Below, one piece after another: positions 12,380 to 23,600 of a DNA stretch of 64,000 bases. This stretch comes from Branchiostoma floridae (taxonomy: Eukaryota > Chordata > Leptocardii > Amphioxiformes > Branchiostomatidae). Position numbers and translations under genes: made by a program. The notes beneath the pieces were generated by a model. That model did not search any database, had not been told where the DNA came from, and saw nothing but the letters and a program-made list of their open reading frames with translations. Position 1 is the stretch's first letter; the number at the start of each line of letters is the position of its first letter. The DNA is taken from NCBI RefSeq assembly GCF_000003815.2, contig NC_049997.1:6163204-6227203 (forward strand). Reading direction: 5' to 3'.

Positions 12380-13481
12380 TAAATATCCGTTTTTTTATCC
12401 AGTTGTAGAGATTGAATTGTATTTGAACATTGCTTACCTGGATGTCTAACCTTCATAAACTTTATAGAAGATTCCTTGAATTTGTGAAGTTTTGGTATGC
12501 GGGTAGCTGGCAATCGCTTGAAGAAACACTTAGCGCTAATGCACCCGCAGCTGTCTCCCTTTAAGAGCTAACATTAGTGACGAACGTTTTCTTTTTCGCT
12601 CGATAATGACTGCACTTCGTGTGGTAGTGATTTAACCACACCCGGTCTTGGTGCTCAACGAAATGCTGTTGGCACCGGTTTCTAATACTCAGAGATTCGC
12701 TCAATGCATTTTCATTAAAGATTTAGATGTATATCTCGAACGGAAGTGTCTATCTTAAACATTATGATATTAACGTACTATCTTTTAATGGATCTTTAAG
12801 ATTGTTACTTTTTCAACGCAAGCTTTAGTGATATTTTGATAAGGTCATTATCCAAGGTACTTTCCGGTCGATCATTAATGCATTCCAAGTGATAGTTATT
12901 TAGTCAAGACCATTCTTTGGTGTTAAAAAGACCGCTACTATAACTGATTCCAATTCATATTTACCAATAATTCACAAGAAGAAAAAAAGTGTCTTCCTTG
13001 GTCATTATGATTATATCAATTCCGTTGGATCATTCGATCTCGACAAGCTTTTGCAAAGACTTCCTTTTGGTATGATGATTGCACGCCAACGCACTTGCTG
13101 GTCGATAATGCACGCACTTCGTGTGGCAGCAATTCCCCCATGGTCCGTCCTTGGTGCTGAACGAACTGCAGTTATTGCAGAAACCTCTTATCTTGATATA
13201 GGCTGATGAAACGCACACGAAGGCAAATACATTCTGCCAGCATTAAGCGTTGCATGCAATCAAAATATCGTTCTTGTGGTGTCATATTCTATTGTAGTTC
13301 TCATCAATACCGAGTGTGTACGGCGTACAAAGCATACTGATGGACGCTGACGAACTGCTTTTGCAATAAGGCTTGATTTGTCCGCTTTTATGAGACAATA
13401 TTCTCTGAACTTTCGCGAATGCCACCGACGTTATTGCATTCTAACTGATTGCTTTTTCTCTCTCTCTCTTTATGCACACAG
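12380..13481. other. Upstream region of the LRR-Ig gene; two related blocks
   Basis: Blocks at about 12595-12665 and 13085-13165 share 'cgataatg', 'gcacttcgtgtgg' and 'cttggtgct.aacgaa', which is an old duplication. A pyrimidine-rich tract (tctctctctctc) at 13455-13470 runs into the acceptor 'tgcacacag' ending at 13481. This suggests a separate 5' UTR exon further upstream that I could not locate. Confidence 0.45.
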
Positions 13482-13566
13482 GTCGCATGAGAAGGAATAG
13501 ACAGAGACGTCGATACTGAGATTACTACTACTACTCCCACAGCAACCAGTCAACCAGCCAACAAAC
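13482..13566 (+). promoter_or_regulatory. 5' UTR part of the LRR-Ig coding exon
   Basis: The exon begins after 'tttatgcacacag' at 13481 and runs 85 bases to the ATG, whose context 'aacaaacATGG' is acceptable for initiation. A (ctctct) polypyrimidine tract immediately upstream supports a true acceptor. Confidence 0.6.
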
Positions 13567-16074
13567 ATGGGAATCTGTAAGGTGATCCTGGTCTCCCTCT
13601 TGCTGCTTCACTTCGCCGTGTGGAATTTTGCCAACTCCAGTTGCCCCTCCCCCTGCACGTGCTCCACTATAAACGAGGTGGACTGCGGTAACAAGAACCT
13701 ACAGGAGATCCCCGAACCCCTCCCCACGGAAAGCGAGAGACTTTACCTCCAGAGGAACAAGCTAACGGAACTGGCGAACGACCAGTTCGTGACAGTCACT
13801 AGGTTAGAAGCGCTGGATCTTTCGTACAACGCCATCAGCGATATCAAACCTGGGGCTTTCAACGGGCTGACCAACCTCAAGTTTTTGCTGCTTCCTGGGA
13901 ACCAGCTGGACGCCGCTCCCAGGAAGGCACTGAAAGGGTTGAGCAACCTGCAGAGACTCTATCTCTATGACAACAAGATCCAGATGGTCCAGGACGCCAG
14001 TTTTAGGAACAACGACAAGCTCGAACAGCTCCTTCTATCGAACAATGAGATCGGTTACATCACTCCCGACGCTTTTGACGGGATGAACAGTTTGCAGATC
14101 TTGCATCTGTATTACAACAAGCTCGAAAATGTACCGTGGCAGTCGTTGCGTGGTTTAACCAGTCTGGTGGAATTGAATCTTCACAGCAACCTGATTCTGG
14201 CGGTACCTGCCAACAGTTTCTCGGATTTGCGTGAGCTGCAGAACCTGTACTTAAACAGCAATAAGATTGTGTACATCTCACCTTCGGCTTTCGCGGGGCT
14301 AGAGAATTTAAAGATTCTCGGTTTGGATTCTAACCAATTGGAGAGCGTGCCATGCCAGGCCATACAGAGGCTGCGTACTCTTCGTTCTTTGTACCTACAG
14401 ACCAATAAGATCACGGAGCTACCTGCGGAGTGTTTCGCGGAGTTGAACGACCTCCGCTGGTTGAGGTTGGACGGGAACCGGATTCACTACGCGGCCGAGA
14501 CCAGTCTGCGCGGACTGACCAGCTTGATGGAGTTACAGTTGCAGCAGAACAACCTCTCGGCCATCCAGGGGGTCGCCTTTACGTTCACGCCGAATCTCCA
14601 GATTCTCTACTTACAGGATAACCCCATACGGAATATCACCGTCAACCACTTCCGATCCCTGCCGCATCTGAGCGAGTTGTACATCGGGCCGGTCACCAAC
14701 ATCGCGCCGACCGCCTTCCTGACCTTCCGTAACCTCACCAAGCTCTGGGTGACCGAGAGTAACCTCCACGAGGTCCCCATCAAAGCTCTGATGCATCTGA
14801 CGAATCTAGAACAACTGGATCTCTCGCGTAACCCGATCCACGTGATCGAGACCAACACGTTCCTAAACCTGACCAAGCTGAAGCACCTGATTCTGAACCA
14901 CATGAAGCTTGAGACGGTCCAGGAAGGTGCTTTCAGCGGTTTAGGGCTGTTGGAGATACTAGAGATGCGGGATAACAGGTTACAAACGTTACCGGTGAAT
15001 CTGTTCTCTGCGCTAACCTCGCTACAGATAATAGAGCTATGGGAGAACCGGTGGAGGTGTGACTGTAACCTCCGCTGGCTGAAAGAGTGGTCAGAGTCGG
15101 AGTACCACTTCTTCTACAACAACATGGCTTTCCGGGTCAAGTGTAACACTCCTGATCACATGAGGGATAAGTATTTCGCGGAACTTGCTCCCGATGATTT
15201 TATGTGCGTAAAACCGTCGATGTATACGCTGAGCTTTAACATCACTGTGGACGAGTGGACAAACGCGGTGCTTCCGTGTAACGCAAGCGGATTCCCTCCG
15301 CCTACTGGTATGTGGATTACGTCCAACAACACGCGGTATAGACAAGACGTGGTTGGGCCTGGAGATCGCATCTTTGTCGGGAAAGACAACGTTTTGAATA
15401 TAACGGTCGCCAGAAGGTTTGATAGCGGTTCGTACACTTGTAACGCGTCCAACCCTGTGGGAAGCGTGAATGTGACGATTCATCTGAAGGTGAACGAGAA
15501 AGAACGAGAGGTGACGACGCCGCTGATCAGTACCACGGATACCACCACGCGGAGAGAGGAGACCACGACGGATTGTGACAGCACCACGCGCGGAAAACCT
15601 ATGCAACCTTCGGAGGAGCGCGTAAGGACTACCATTCCGGCTCCTCCTACCACTATGATCCGCCCGGATAGTCTGAAGGACCCTCACGAGGATCTAAAAA
15701 CAACGTTAGCACTCATAGGCAGCAACGTGGCGACCATGCTCGGCACTTTCATGATCTTTTGTTTGCTACTGCTCTGCATCAGGGGCTGGAAGAGGAGGAG
15801 AAAAATCCGCAAGCTGACCAAGGATTTAACCTACGAGAACGACCACGCGTACAACCTGGACAAGCTGATCCCCATGAACGATATCTGCACACAGACGAAT
15901 AAACTAAGCGTCATTATTCCTCCAGAGAGGGAGCTGGACCATATACCCAACCACATACCCAAGTGTGTCACGTTCGCGCCGCCCGACCACTGCAGAGAGG
16001 ACGGCGGCTGCACGATATCTAACCCGTCCACGGAGAATGGAGAGGGGGAGGGGGAGTCCAGTACGTGGCTCTGA
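13567..16074 (+). CDS. LRR and Ig domain transmembrane receptor (LINGO/LRRC4/LRIG-like architecture)
   Basis: This is an intact 835-residue single-exon CDS. Residues 1-24 are a signal peptide (hydrophobic run VILVSLLLLHF). A Cys-rich LRR N-cap (CPSPCTC.. C) follows at about 26-52. Then come roughly 17 LRRs of 24 residues (LxxLxLxxNxL) to about 492. The LRR C-cap (NRWRCDCNLRWL ... C ... C) spans 493-546, and one Ig domain about 547-645, with cysteines near 570 and 623 and the DSGSYTC signature. After a Thr-rich stalk a single membrane helix lies at about 712-736, followed by the basic stop KRRRK and a tail of about 95 residues. The order is that of LINGO, LRRC4/NGL, AMIGO-type and LRIG adhesion receptors, and an intron-free coding exon is typical of LINGO and LRRC4. 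The third-turn LRRs deviate around residue 370 (NITVNHFRSLPHLSELYIGP, a shortened repeat). The ATG is the first in the exon after the acceptor at 13481. Exact orthology is not resolvable by eye. The role, cell-surface adhesion or signalling, is inferred. Confidence 0.93.
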   Translation: MGICKVILVSLLLLHFAVWNFANSSCPSPCTCSTINEVDCGNKNLQEIPEPLPTESERLYLQRNKLTELANDQFVTVTRLEALDLSYNAISDIKPGAFNGLTNLKFLLLPGNQLDAAPRKALKGLSNLQRLYLYDNKIQMVQDASFRNNDKLEQLLLSNNEIGYITPDAFDGMNSLQILHLYYNKLENVPWQSLRGLTSLVELNLHSNLILAVPANSFSDLRELQNLYLNSNKIVYISPSAFAGLENLKILGLDSNQLESVPCQAIQRLRTLRSLYLQTNKITELPAECFAELNDLRWLRLDGNRIHYAAETSLRGLTSLMELQLQQNNLSAIQGVAFTFTPNLQILYLQDNPIRNITVNHFRSLPHLSELYIGPVTNIAPTAFLTFRNLTKLWVTESNLHEVPIKALMHLTNLEQLDLSRNPIHVIETNTFLNLTKLKHLILNHMKLETVQEGAFSGLGLLEILEMRDNRLQTLPVNLFSALTSLQIIELWENRWRCDCNLRWLKEWSESEYHFFYNNMAFRVKCNTPDHMRDKYFAELAPDDFMCVKPSMYTLSFNITVDEWTNAVLPCNASGFPPPTGMWITSNNTRYRQDVVGPGDRIFVGKDNVLNITVARRFDSGSYTCNASNPVGSVNVTIHLKVNEKEREVTTPLISTTDTTTRREETTTDCDSTTRGKPMQPSEERVRTTIPAPPTTMIRPDSLKDPHEDLKTTLALIGSNVATMLGTFMIFCLLLLCIRGWKRRRKIRKLTKDLTYENDHAYNLDKLIPMNDICTQTNKLSVIIPPERELDHIPNHIPKCVTFAPPDHCREDGGCTISNPSTENGEGEGESSTWL

Positions 16075-17381
16075 TGGGAAGGGGGTGGGGGGCTTTGCAA
16101 GGGGTTGGGACCGCATGGGTGGGGAATTGAGGAAAAGAGGGAGAGTCTTGACGGGTGCTCTTCATGGAGTATCCACTTGTTGCAAACACCTCTTTGTATC
16201 AAAGACTGTACCACTGTCGGCGTGTTACTCTAATCCCGAACTGTACTTCGACTTTGTGCTACAAATACGAACGATTTTGTCACAGAATCATTGAAATTGA
16301 AAAAAAAAAAACGTAAATCTGAAATTCACAGATTTTTGTATTTTTGACCTCGTACTTCGTAGAATGAACAGATTGTACTGAAACTCTCAATCAAAAGGAG
16401 CGCTTTTGAGTTGTACAAAGACAAAGTACAGTTTGGTTCTTGCAAGAGAATTTTGTACAAATCAGGGTATAAAGTATTAGAATTCGAAAAAAAATGTACA
16501 GTACTTAAACAAAGATAAATATTTCCGACAATGTTTTCTATCTCAGTCTCGTTTTTATTTCCACGCTGCATGTGTGATAGCGAATGGAACATCTCGTCAT
16601 TATAAACCCATTTGTAGGATAAAGAAAAAAAGGGAAGATAATGTGGAACATTGGTAACATTTACACGTTTGTCCCTATTCTCAACGGCACAGTTTATACA
16701 CGAGTCATACATACAGTAAGGTCTACAAACTCGGCTACGTCATCGATGACGTCATACCCACGTGACTGACGTCTCTTTACACTCAACTTTTTGTCATCTT
16801 TTTTTTAATGAAGTGAGAACGGTTTAATTATTATGCAAACACGATGTTATCACCATATTCGATGATATAGGTTTTAGACATTTCTGGTTTCGGCGGTATC
16901 GGTTTTCATTACAGATAATTATCATGTTACGTGATCATAAAAGAGATAACAAGTTTAATACTAACGCCTCATACATCCGTGTTTTTATGTAAACAACGAT
17001 GGGAGAATGAAACGGATCTTGATTGTGTGTAAAACATTTACATCCAGCATGGCAATTTTACCATTGCTCCGATGATTTTCTTTAATTGTAACTGTTCTTT
17101 TTCATTATAAGGCCCAGATTTTGGCGATTAACTCACAACCTTTCAAACGAAATCAAACAGAACTTAACGGATAGATTCGCTGTTTCCAGGGACACACATT
17201 TATTGAAAACAGTGAAAGCACAAGACCGCCATTTTATGTCCCGTTCCACAATGTACTGTTACGACCGGTTCTCACCACGTATCTTGTTATCACCGAGTGA
17301 AACTCCATTCTCATGTTGTAATGTCCCTTTTCTCCATTACGCATTGATTTTACCAACATTGTATGATGGAATTGTAATAAA
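16075..17381 (+). other. Probable 3' UTR of the LRR-Ig gene with AATAAA at 17376-17381
   Basis: After the TGA stop no gene appears. The first AATAAA on the plus strand is at 17376-17381 ('ttgtaataaaatcttt'), implying a 3' UTR of about 1.3 kb. A palindromic CRE-type site 'gatgacgtcat' lies near 16747. The polyadenylation call rests on the hexamer only. Confidence 0.45.
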
Positions 17382-17744
17382 ATCTTTATAACCAAGCGAT
17401 GAATGCGTGTATACTTTGTCTCTGTATATGAATATTTATGTCATATAAACCTACGTATTGATACCAGTGTAGTCTATTACGGCGAAGGTTTGATTTGAAA
17501 GCTATAAAAAGCAACATAGAACATCGCAACAGCACCTTTTTCAGATAGAGCCAATAATTCCCGACCAACGGACATTGTAAAAAGACACTGTAGAAACATT
17601 AACACCGTAAGTCTCATGCGTAAAATATGAGGCTTTTGTGCTCCCGTACTGATAGCGTTGGATTTGAAATCTACAATTTTACTGGAAAAAGTCGAGATTC
17701 GTTGTCTACTGTTTTTTAAGGGGCTTTTTTTGCTTCAAAGTATT
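17382..17744. other. Short intergenic stretch, no feature seen
   Basis: No gene, RNA or repeat is evident. Confidence 0.3.
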
Positions 17745-18060
17745 GTACTCAGGTGAAAATTAGTGCCGTCTCTCGGATAGGACGTTAAATGGAGGTCTCG
17801 TGTCTAGGGAGAGCCATACCCCGGGCACGTAGAAGAACCTGCCACATGTGCGATGTGGCGGATCAACCCATTCCGGCAAAAATGGGGTAGGGAATCTCCC
17901 GAGCAGCCTCGTAACCCCTGCCTCGCCTATTGAGTCAGTGAAGACCAGCTTGCCTAAGCTTGATGTTTCTGACTTAGGGAGAAGAGATGCTGCTACAGTT
18001 ATCGCTATGGGCCGCTCTTCATCTTCATGATGGTAACATCAGGCCCTACGAACCTGATTT
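17745..18060 (+). mobile_element. SINE-like repeat block
   Basis: 'Ctctcggataggacgttaaa' followed by 'tggaggtctcgtgtctaggg' and later 'ctgcctcgcctattgagtca' is text I associate with dispersed tRNA-derived SINE bodies in invertebrate deuterostomes. No A/B promoter boxes are visible at the 5' side, so it may be 5' truncated. It ends near an A-run at 18062-18071. Confidence 0.4.
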
Positions 18061-18333
18061 TTAAAAAAAATTGAATTACCGCCTGCACCGCAGCAGGATC
18101 GGTCTACGAATTCTTCCAGCTTTAAATTGCATTTTTGTCATTACTACTCCCGCTATTCTCTAGATCATGGCACGATTTGTATGGATCGGGCGACATTCGA
18201 AGGTCCTCGTCGACACGTCAAATGTTACGGGATAGATTTTCGGATGAAAAATACAATCAAGTCGTCTTGGCCCATTTGACCAATTGCTGACGTCACGTAT
18301 CCGTAAGATCACGTGTTAGTAAGATCATGTTTC

Positions 18334-18604
18334 TAAGTATAAGCACGTCACCGGAACGTACTGCGCTTGCGCGAAAAGTATAGACATGCTAAACCTTGCT
18401 AAACCCCCGGTTTACTAAAGGGCCGCATTTAAGAAAGTACGTGCGTATATAAGGGTAAAATCCCGTGTACGTTTTGCATGAAACCATGTCTCTAACATAT
18501 ACTGTGCAACAAGCGGGATTTCAATGCAACGTTGACCAAACCAAGCCCCAAAACACCAGGGTTCGCGCAGGCGCAGTACGTTCCGGTGACGTACTCTAAG
18601 TATA
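18334..18604. mobile_element. 255-bp MITE with 8-bp target duplications
   Basis: The direct repeat TAAGTATA stands at 18334-18341 and 18597-18604. Just inside, 'acgtcaccggaacgtactgc' on the left is the reverse complement of 'gcagtacgttccggtgacgt' on the right. The inverted match extends to about 28 bases (gc.tgcgcga), with imperfect outermost bases. An 8-bp duplication fits hAT or P superfamilies. The interior has no coding frame, so it is non-autonomous. Confidence 0.8.
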
Positions 18605-20950
18605 CAATTTTGTATACCACTGCTTTACTCTGTTTGCAATTAGCCTTCGGATATGAACTTGTAATTAAGGTATTCCGATATTGTCACTTTTGGCAATGTT
18701 CATCCACGTTTTTCCTCTGGCATCTCAAGGTCACGTTCGACTCCCCTGGGCTGGAAAACTTGATTAGGCTCAAAATTGACGCAGTATCTATTATTGAAAT
18801 GTGAAACCGTCCCGTTTTGCAGAGTCAGTTCGATGACACCGGCATGATGTGGCCCTTAACTTTGCCATGAGAGATTTTCATAAGTGCTTGCTTTGCTGAT
18901 GCAAGACCTGTTACTGGTCATTACTGGTCCTTAAATGTTTAAACAGCCGCTAGAAATGATGCGTCTTACGATAAGGTCATAATAACGGCATCAGGACAAC
19001 TCGGCCCATTGCAAATATGGTCAACTCGGCCCAACGCCCTGGTCAACTCGGTCCAATGCCCTTTGCTTGATAACATTAATATTTCGACAAACAAGGATAT
19101 AAAAAGGAGTGACATACATGAAAAGAGCATTAGGGAAGGTCTTTACCTTATAACACACAGTTCCGACAGTCAATGGTAAGATTCTGTTTATAGATGAAGG
19201 TTAAACATACAGGAAATAAGATACGCCAAATAGCAGTTGATTGCGTTGTGTGTGGCCCAGAGCTAATGAAACAAAGATGGGCACCGCCCTATGCGCCATC
19301 TTGGCGCGGGAAGGGTTTAATTTTAACTAACTTAAATAGCAGTTACTATAGCAAATTGATATGCTTTTGGAAACGGTCAGACGTTTGAGGTAGAATCCAC
19401 TGCTTTTCACTGACGAACGGTAGTGAATTCTGCCTGATACTTGGCGTATACGATTCAGTTTATCTTTTTTCATCTTTTATTTATTTATTCATCTCAAGAC
19501 ATGTGGGTAGTCCCTTCAACTTATTTGAAGTTGATTTCCAAGGGGGCCCACTACATAAATAACAAAAACGAAACGTGTTACATTCAGTAAGACAACCAGA
19601 GGACAACAAACTATATATACAAATAAACCGAAACGTCTTTACCAAGCATCTTTAACTGTTGTGTATCATGTTAGAAGGTCCAATATCCAAGGCAGTGAAT
19701 TGAGGTGGCCTAAGTGCACCGTTAATGTGCTGAGGAATCGCATCTGGAGTACCGGACTAAGAACCCCCACTAGTGAAATCCGGTTGCCGGCTAGGGAAGA
19801 CATAACGCTCGCACACCAGATGGTGCTCTCTTGGCAACAAAAGATGCTGCTCTTATGAGGACAGAAATGGGCGCCCCGGGACGGTGATGCTTTGGCGGGG
19901 AGATGATATGAGTTCTGCTGCCTTGTGGTGGAAATGTAGCTAACGGGAGATGTTGGAAAACCACCAGGTTTGAAAGAATATATCACGTGTAGTAGAAGAG
20001 CTGTGCCCACAGCATCAACATATTAGAAGAAGAAGTGAACGTTGCTTAATATGTGCAATAAGTTGTGGGAAATGCCTTCGCATCGGCACACGCAGCTACA
20101 ACAGAGTACTTGAGTACTCGAAATTCGGTTTTCACAGACTTCGATGAGCCGTACTTCGCGGAATGTTCACCATGTTAACAGCAAGAACGCGTAAACCGGC
20201 AACTATATTTGAAATGTTGAGTGTACTCCACATCGACTGCGAAAAACCCAGCCTCTGTCTCTGGTGAACGTTTGATATTGTATCTCATAGCCATCGCTCC
20301 AAGCTATCCCGAGCGGCCCGTGAACCAGAAGGCGGGAAGCCCGGGGATTCTTTTCTAATCTTCTTTGAGGAAGCCGCGGTTTTATCTTCTTACAACCGAA
20401 CCTCCCTGGGGCTTTTCCTACTGCAATAAACTCTTCTCGCTACATGTTAGCGCTGAAGGTTATACGCGTAATACATCTTAAGATGGGTTCAGGGCTGAAA
20501 ACACAGTTGGACCTCTCCATAGAAAAGCATGTTGAAATACACTGAAACAAGGCTTCAGAAAAGTACTAACCCCAGTTTTAATCTTATTTTTTTCCCCACC
20601 AGACAGTAACAAGGGTCATCTATATAGTTATGATATATCTATTGCAAATTCATGTTCTCATTCCTTCTGCAATAAACTCTCGTCGCTACCCGTTAGCCCT
20701 GAAGGAATATACTCGTGTTACTACGCACTATATATTCTGGGGGGGGGGGGGGGCTTCATGCACTCATGCGTTTATATTCAAGTCCGTTTGAGATCCGTGT
20801 GGAGTGGAAGTTTTATCCTCTACCAGGCTCCATAGGTCGCTGGAGAAATAGTAGAAATTGGACAAATACAGCCAGATGACATGCCAGCAGAATGAGCTAG
20901 TTGCAAACCATACCCTTGGGACAGCTGACTCTTTTGGCACGTTATGCATG
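18605..20950. other. Intergenic; one dispersed repeat tail
   Basis: At 19470-19600 'atttatttattcatctcaag' then 'gttgatttccaagggggccc' and 'cgtgttacattcagtaa' match text at 44890-44985, so this is a dispersed repeat tail of unknown class. 'Ctgcaataaactct' followed by 'cgctac..gttagc.ctgaagg' occurs at about 20419 and 20669 as a local duplication. A G-run lies at 20740-20754. No gene is seen. Confidence 0.4.
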
Positions 20951-20954
20951 CCTG

Positions 20955-22000
20955 CAAAGTTGGTGTGTCACGCCGAAGGGCGGTTATACCGACTATATAG
21001 GCACAGATACAGAAGCTGGTGTGTTACGCCGAAGGGCGGTTATACCGGCTATATACATACAGATACAGAAGCTGGTGTGTTACGCCGAAGGGCGGTTATA
21101 CCGGCTATATACATACAGATACAGAAGCTGGTGTGTTACGCCTAAGGGCGGTTATACCGGCTATATAGGTACAGATACAGAAGCTGCTGTGTTACGCCGA
21201 AGGGCGGTTATACCGGCTATATAGGTACAGATACAGAAGCTGGTGTGTTACGCCGAAGGGTGGTTATACCGGCTATATAGATACAGATACAGAAGCTGGT
21301 GTGTTACGCCGAAGGGCGGTTATACTGGCCATATAGATACAGATACAGAAGCTGGTGTGTTACGCCGAAGGGTGGTTATACCGGCTATATAGATACAGAT
21401 ACAGAAGCTGGTGTGTTACGCCGAAGGGCGGTTATACTGGCCATATAGATACAGATACAGAAGCTGATGTGTTACACCGAAGGCTGGTTATACCGTCTAT
21501 ATGGTCCTATATAGATACAGATACAGAAGCTGGTGTGTTACGCCGAAGGGCGGTTATACCGGCTATATAGGTACAGATACATAAGCTGGTGTGTTACGCC
21601 GAAGGGTGGTTATACTGGCCATATAGATACAGATACACAAGCTGGTGTGTTACGCAGAAGGGTGGTTATACCTGCTATATAGATACAGATACAGAGGCTG
21701 GTGTGTTACGCCTAAGGGCGGTTATACCGGCTATATAGATACAGATACAGAAGCTGGTGTGTTACACCGAAGGGCGGTTATACCGGCTATATGGATACAG
21801 ATACAGAACTTCGTCAGAAGCTGGTGTGTTACGCCGAAGGGTGGTTATACCGTCTATATGGTCCTATATAGATACAGATACAGAAGCTGGTGTGTTACGC
21901 CGAAGGGCGGTTATACCGGCTATATGGATACAGATAAAGAAGTTGGTGTGTTACGCCGAAGGGCGGTTATACCGGCTATATAGGTACAGATGCAGATACT
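20955..22000 (+). repeat. 56-bp minisatellite array, forward orientation, about 17 copies
   Basis: Unit landmarks are 'gaagctggtgtgttacgccg' then 'aagggcggttataccggcta' then 'tatagatacagatacag'. Starts at 21012, 21068 and 21124 show a 56-bp period. Two units carry an extra 'tctatatggtccta' insertion (21490s and 21850s). Apparent proteins rich in YRYRSWCVTPKGGY are frame shadows, because 56 is not a multiple of three and no frame is maintained. Confidence 0.93.
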
Positions 22001-22329
22001 CGCACACGTAATCTAGTACACACTCCACGCTATACATACAATATTGAAAGGAGGCACAGTGAAAGGCCGTTAAGTGATGGATGTTTGACGTGCTAATGAA
22101 ATGATCGCGGTGTCGCCACAACGTGATGTCTGTAAACGAGTTCCTTCCGTGCTTAAGTCTAACGGCGATTCATCAGAACTGTTCTTACTTCGTGACATAT
22201 TGATTGATCGACGTATCGAACTGGAACATGATTGGTTGATTGGCTAATTGGAGAAGACGTTTGCTGGTTTCTTTTAAAACCCTTGTCTTGCTTAGTCCGT
22301 ATATATATATGGGATGCACATAGAAGAAG

Positions 22330-22790
22330 TTTATTGCGCAACAATCGTACACAGTACAATGTATGGCAAAAAAAGAAGAAACAAACTTATCATCCTAATT
22401 ACTAAAACAAGTCTCAAACTTAGTACATATGCAGTTTATGAATATAGAATGAAATTGGCATCCTAATTTCTAGAACAATAAGAGCTAGCCTAAATCATTG
22501 ATATTGTATTACAATTGAGTTGGTCTAATTATGAGTTTCGGCATTTTTTCTTATGACAAAGCAGTCTTTTATATATTTACCTATTTTAGCATTGTGGGAG
22601 TTGTTACATCTGAATATATAATCAAATCTGTCTGTATCGTTGAGTCTCTTAAATTTTTTTTGATTCGAGGAATGTGAATAACTCATTACGTGAAACATTG
22701 TACCTACTGCACATCATGACAAAGTGAAATTCATCTTCAATTTGCTTTGGACAAAATGGGCAACCTATATATATGATGCGTTTTCTTCTT
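22330..22790 (-). pseudogene. LINE reverse transcriptase C-terminal fragment plus 3' tail (minus strand)
   Basis: On the minus strand from about 22770 the reading is CPFCPKQIEDEFHFVMMC, the CxxC..H..C zinc-knuckle tail of non-LTR reverse transcriptases. It is followed, after a frameshift at an A-run near 22650, by FRCNNSHNAKIGKYIKDCF, ending in a stop at 22527-22525. The last segment matches the two other tails in this window (38941-39125 and 39568-39792). Sequence down to about 22330 would be its 3' UTR. It is dead: 5' truncated and frameshifted. Confidence 0.7.
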
Positions 22791-23175
22791 GAACAACCCG
22801 TGACGTCACGTTATGCAGATAGAACAGTAGAGCTTTACAACCACGTCTACCAGCACAGATGAACTTTCAAGTTAAAATGACTTCTTGTCTCATGTTCATC
22901 AATACTATAATACAATAAATGAGCTACTCCTTCCGCTTTTGAGCATAATTCAGACCCACAGAAGCGCCAACATCCGGGGAAACCTCGGCACCTATTACTT
23001 TAGCTCGTCTCCACTGAGTTGCTCCGAGCCCGCAGCGGGATTAGACTGGCAGAACCAGAACACGGGGATGTCATGTTACAACATGGTGATATATATGAAC
23101 GTGTCATGGTGTAATCTGCCGCTGATACTAGCAAAGGATATTGAGTTACATGGGATCTTACACGACACATTATAG

Positions 23176-23600
23176 ATGTATCTGTATCTATGTAGCTGGT
23201 ATAAGCGCTCTTCGGTGCAACACATGAGCTTCTGTATCTGTGTCCGTGTAGCCGGTATAACGGCTCTTCGGTATAACACACCAACTTCGATATTTTTCTT
23301 TATCTGTATCTGTATAGCCGGTATAACCGCCCTTTGGAGTAATACACCAGCTTCTGTATCTGTATCTGTATAGCCGGTATAACCGCCCTTTGGAGTAACA
23401 CACCAGCTTCTGTATCTGTATCTGTATAGCCGGTATAACTTCCCTTTGGAGTAACACACCAGCTTCTGTATCTGTATCTGTATTTGTATAGCCGGTATAA
23501 CCGCCCTTTGGAGTAACACACCAGCTTCTGTATCTGTATCTGTATAGCCGGTATAACCGCCCTTTGGAGTAACACACCAGCTTTTGTACCTGCTTGTATA
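23176..23600 (-). repeat. 56-bp minisatellite array, inverted orientation, about 8 copies
   Basis: This is the reverse complement of the 20955-22000 unit: 'gccggtataaccgccctttg' then 'gagtaacacaccagcttctg' then 'tatctgtatctgtata'. Here most copies read ctttggagtaac where the forward array has cttcggcgtaac, so each array has been homogenised separately. One unit has an additional 'tgtatt' step. Confidence 0.92.

Noticed and set aside
15091..15687. 198-codon minus-strand frame inside the LRR-Ig gene
   Set aside because: Antisense shadow of a strongly supported CDS. Arg/His-rich composition typical of a reversed GC-rich exon.
20858..22011. Repetitive frames rich in YRYRSWCVTPKGGY
   Set aside because: They are translations of the 56-bp minisatellite. 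The period is not a multiple of three, so all frames show the same peptides in rotation.
23076..23577. Minus-strand frames with the same YRYRSWCVTPKG repeats
   Set aside because: Inverted array of the same minisatellite, not a gene.
20955..23600. CRISPR array
   Set aside because: The units are contiguous without unique spacers, and the genome is clearly eukaryotic.
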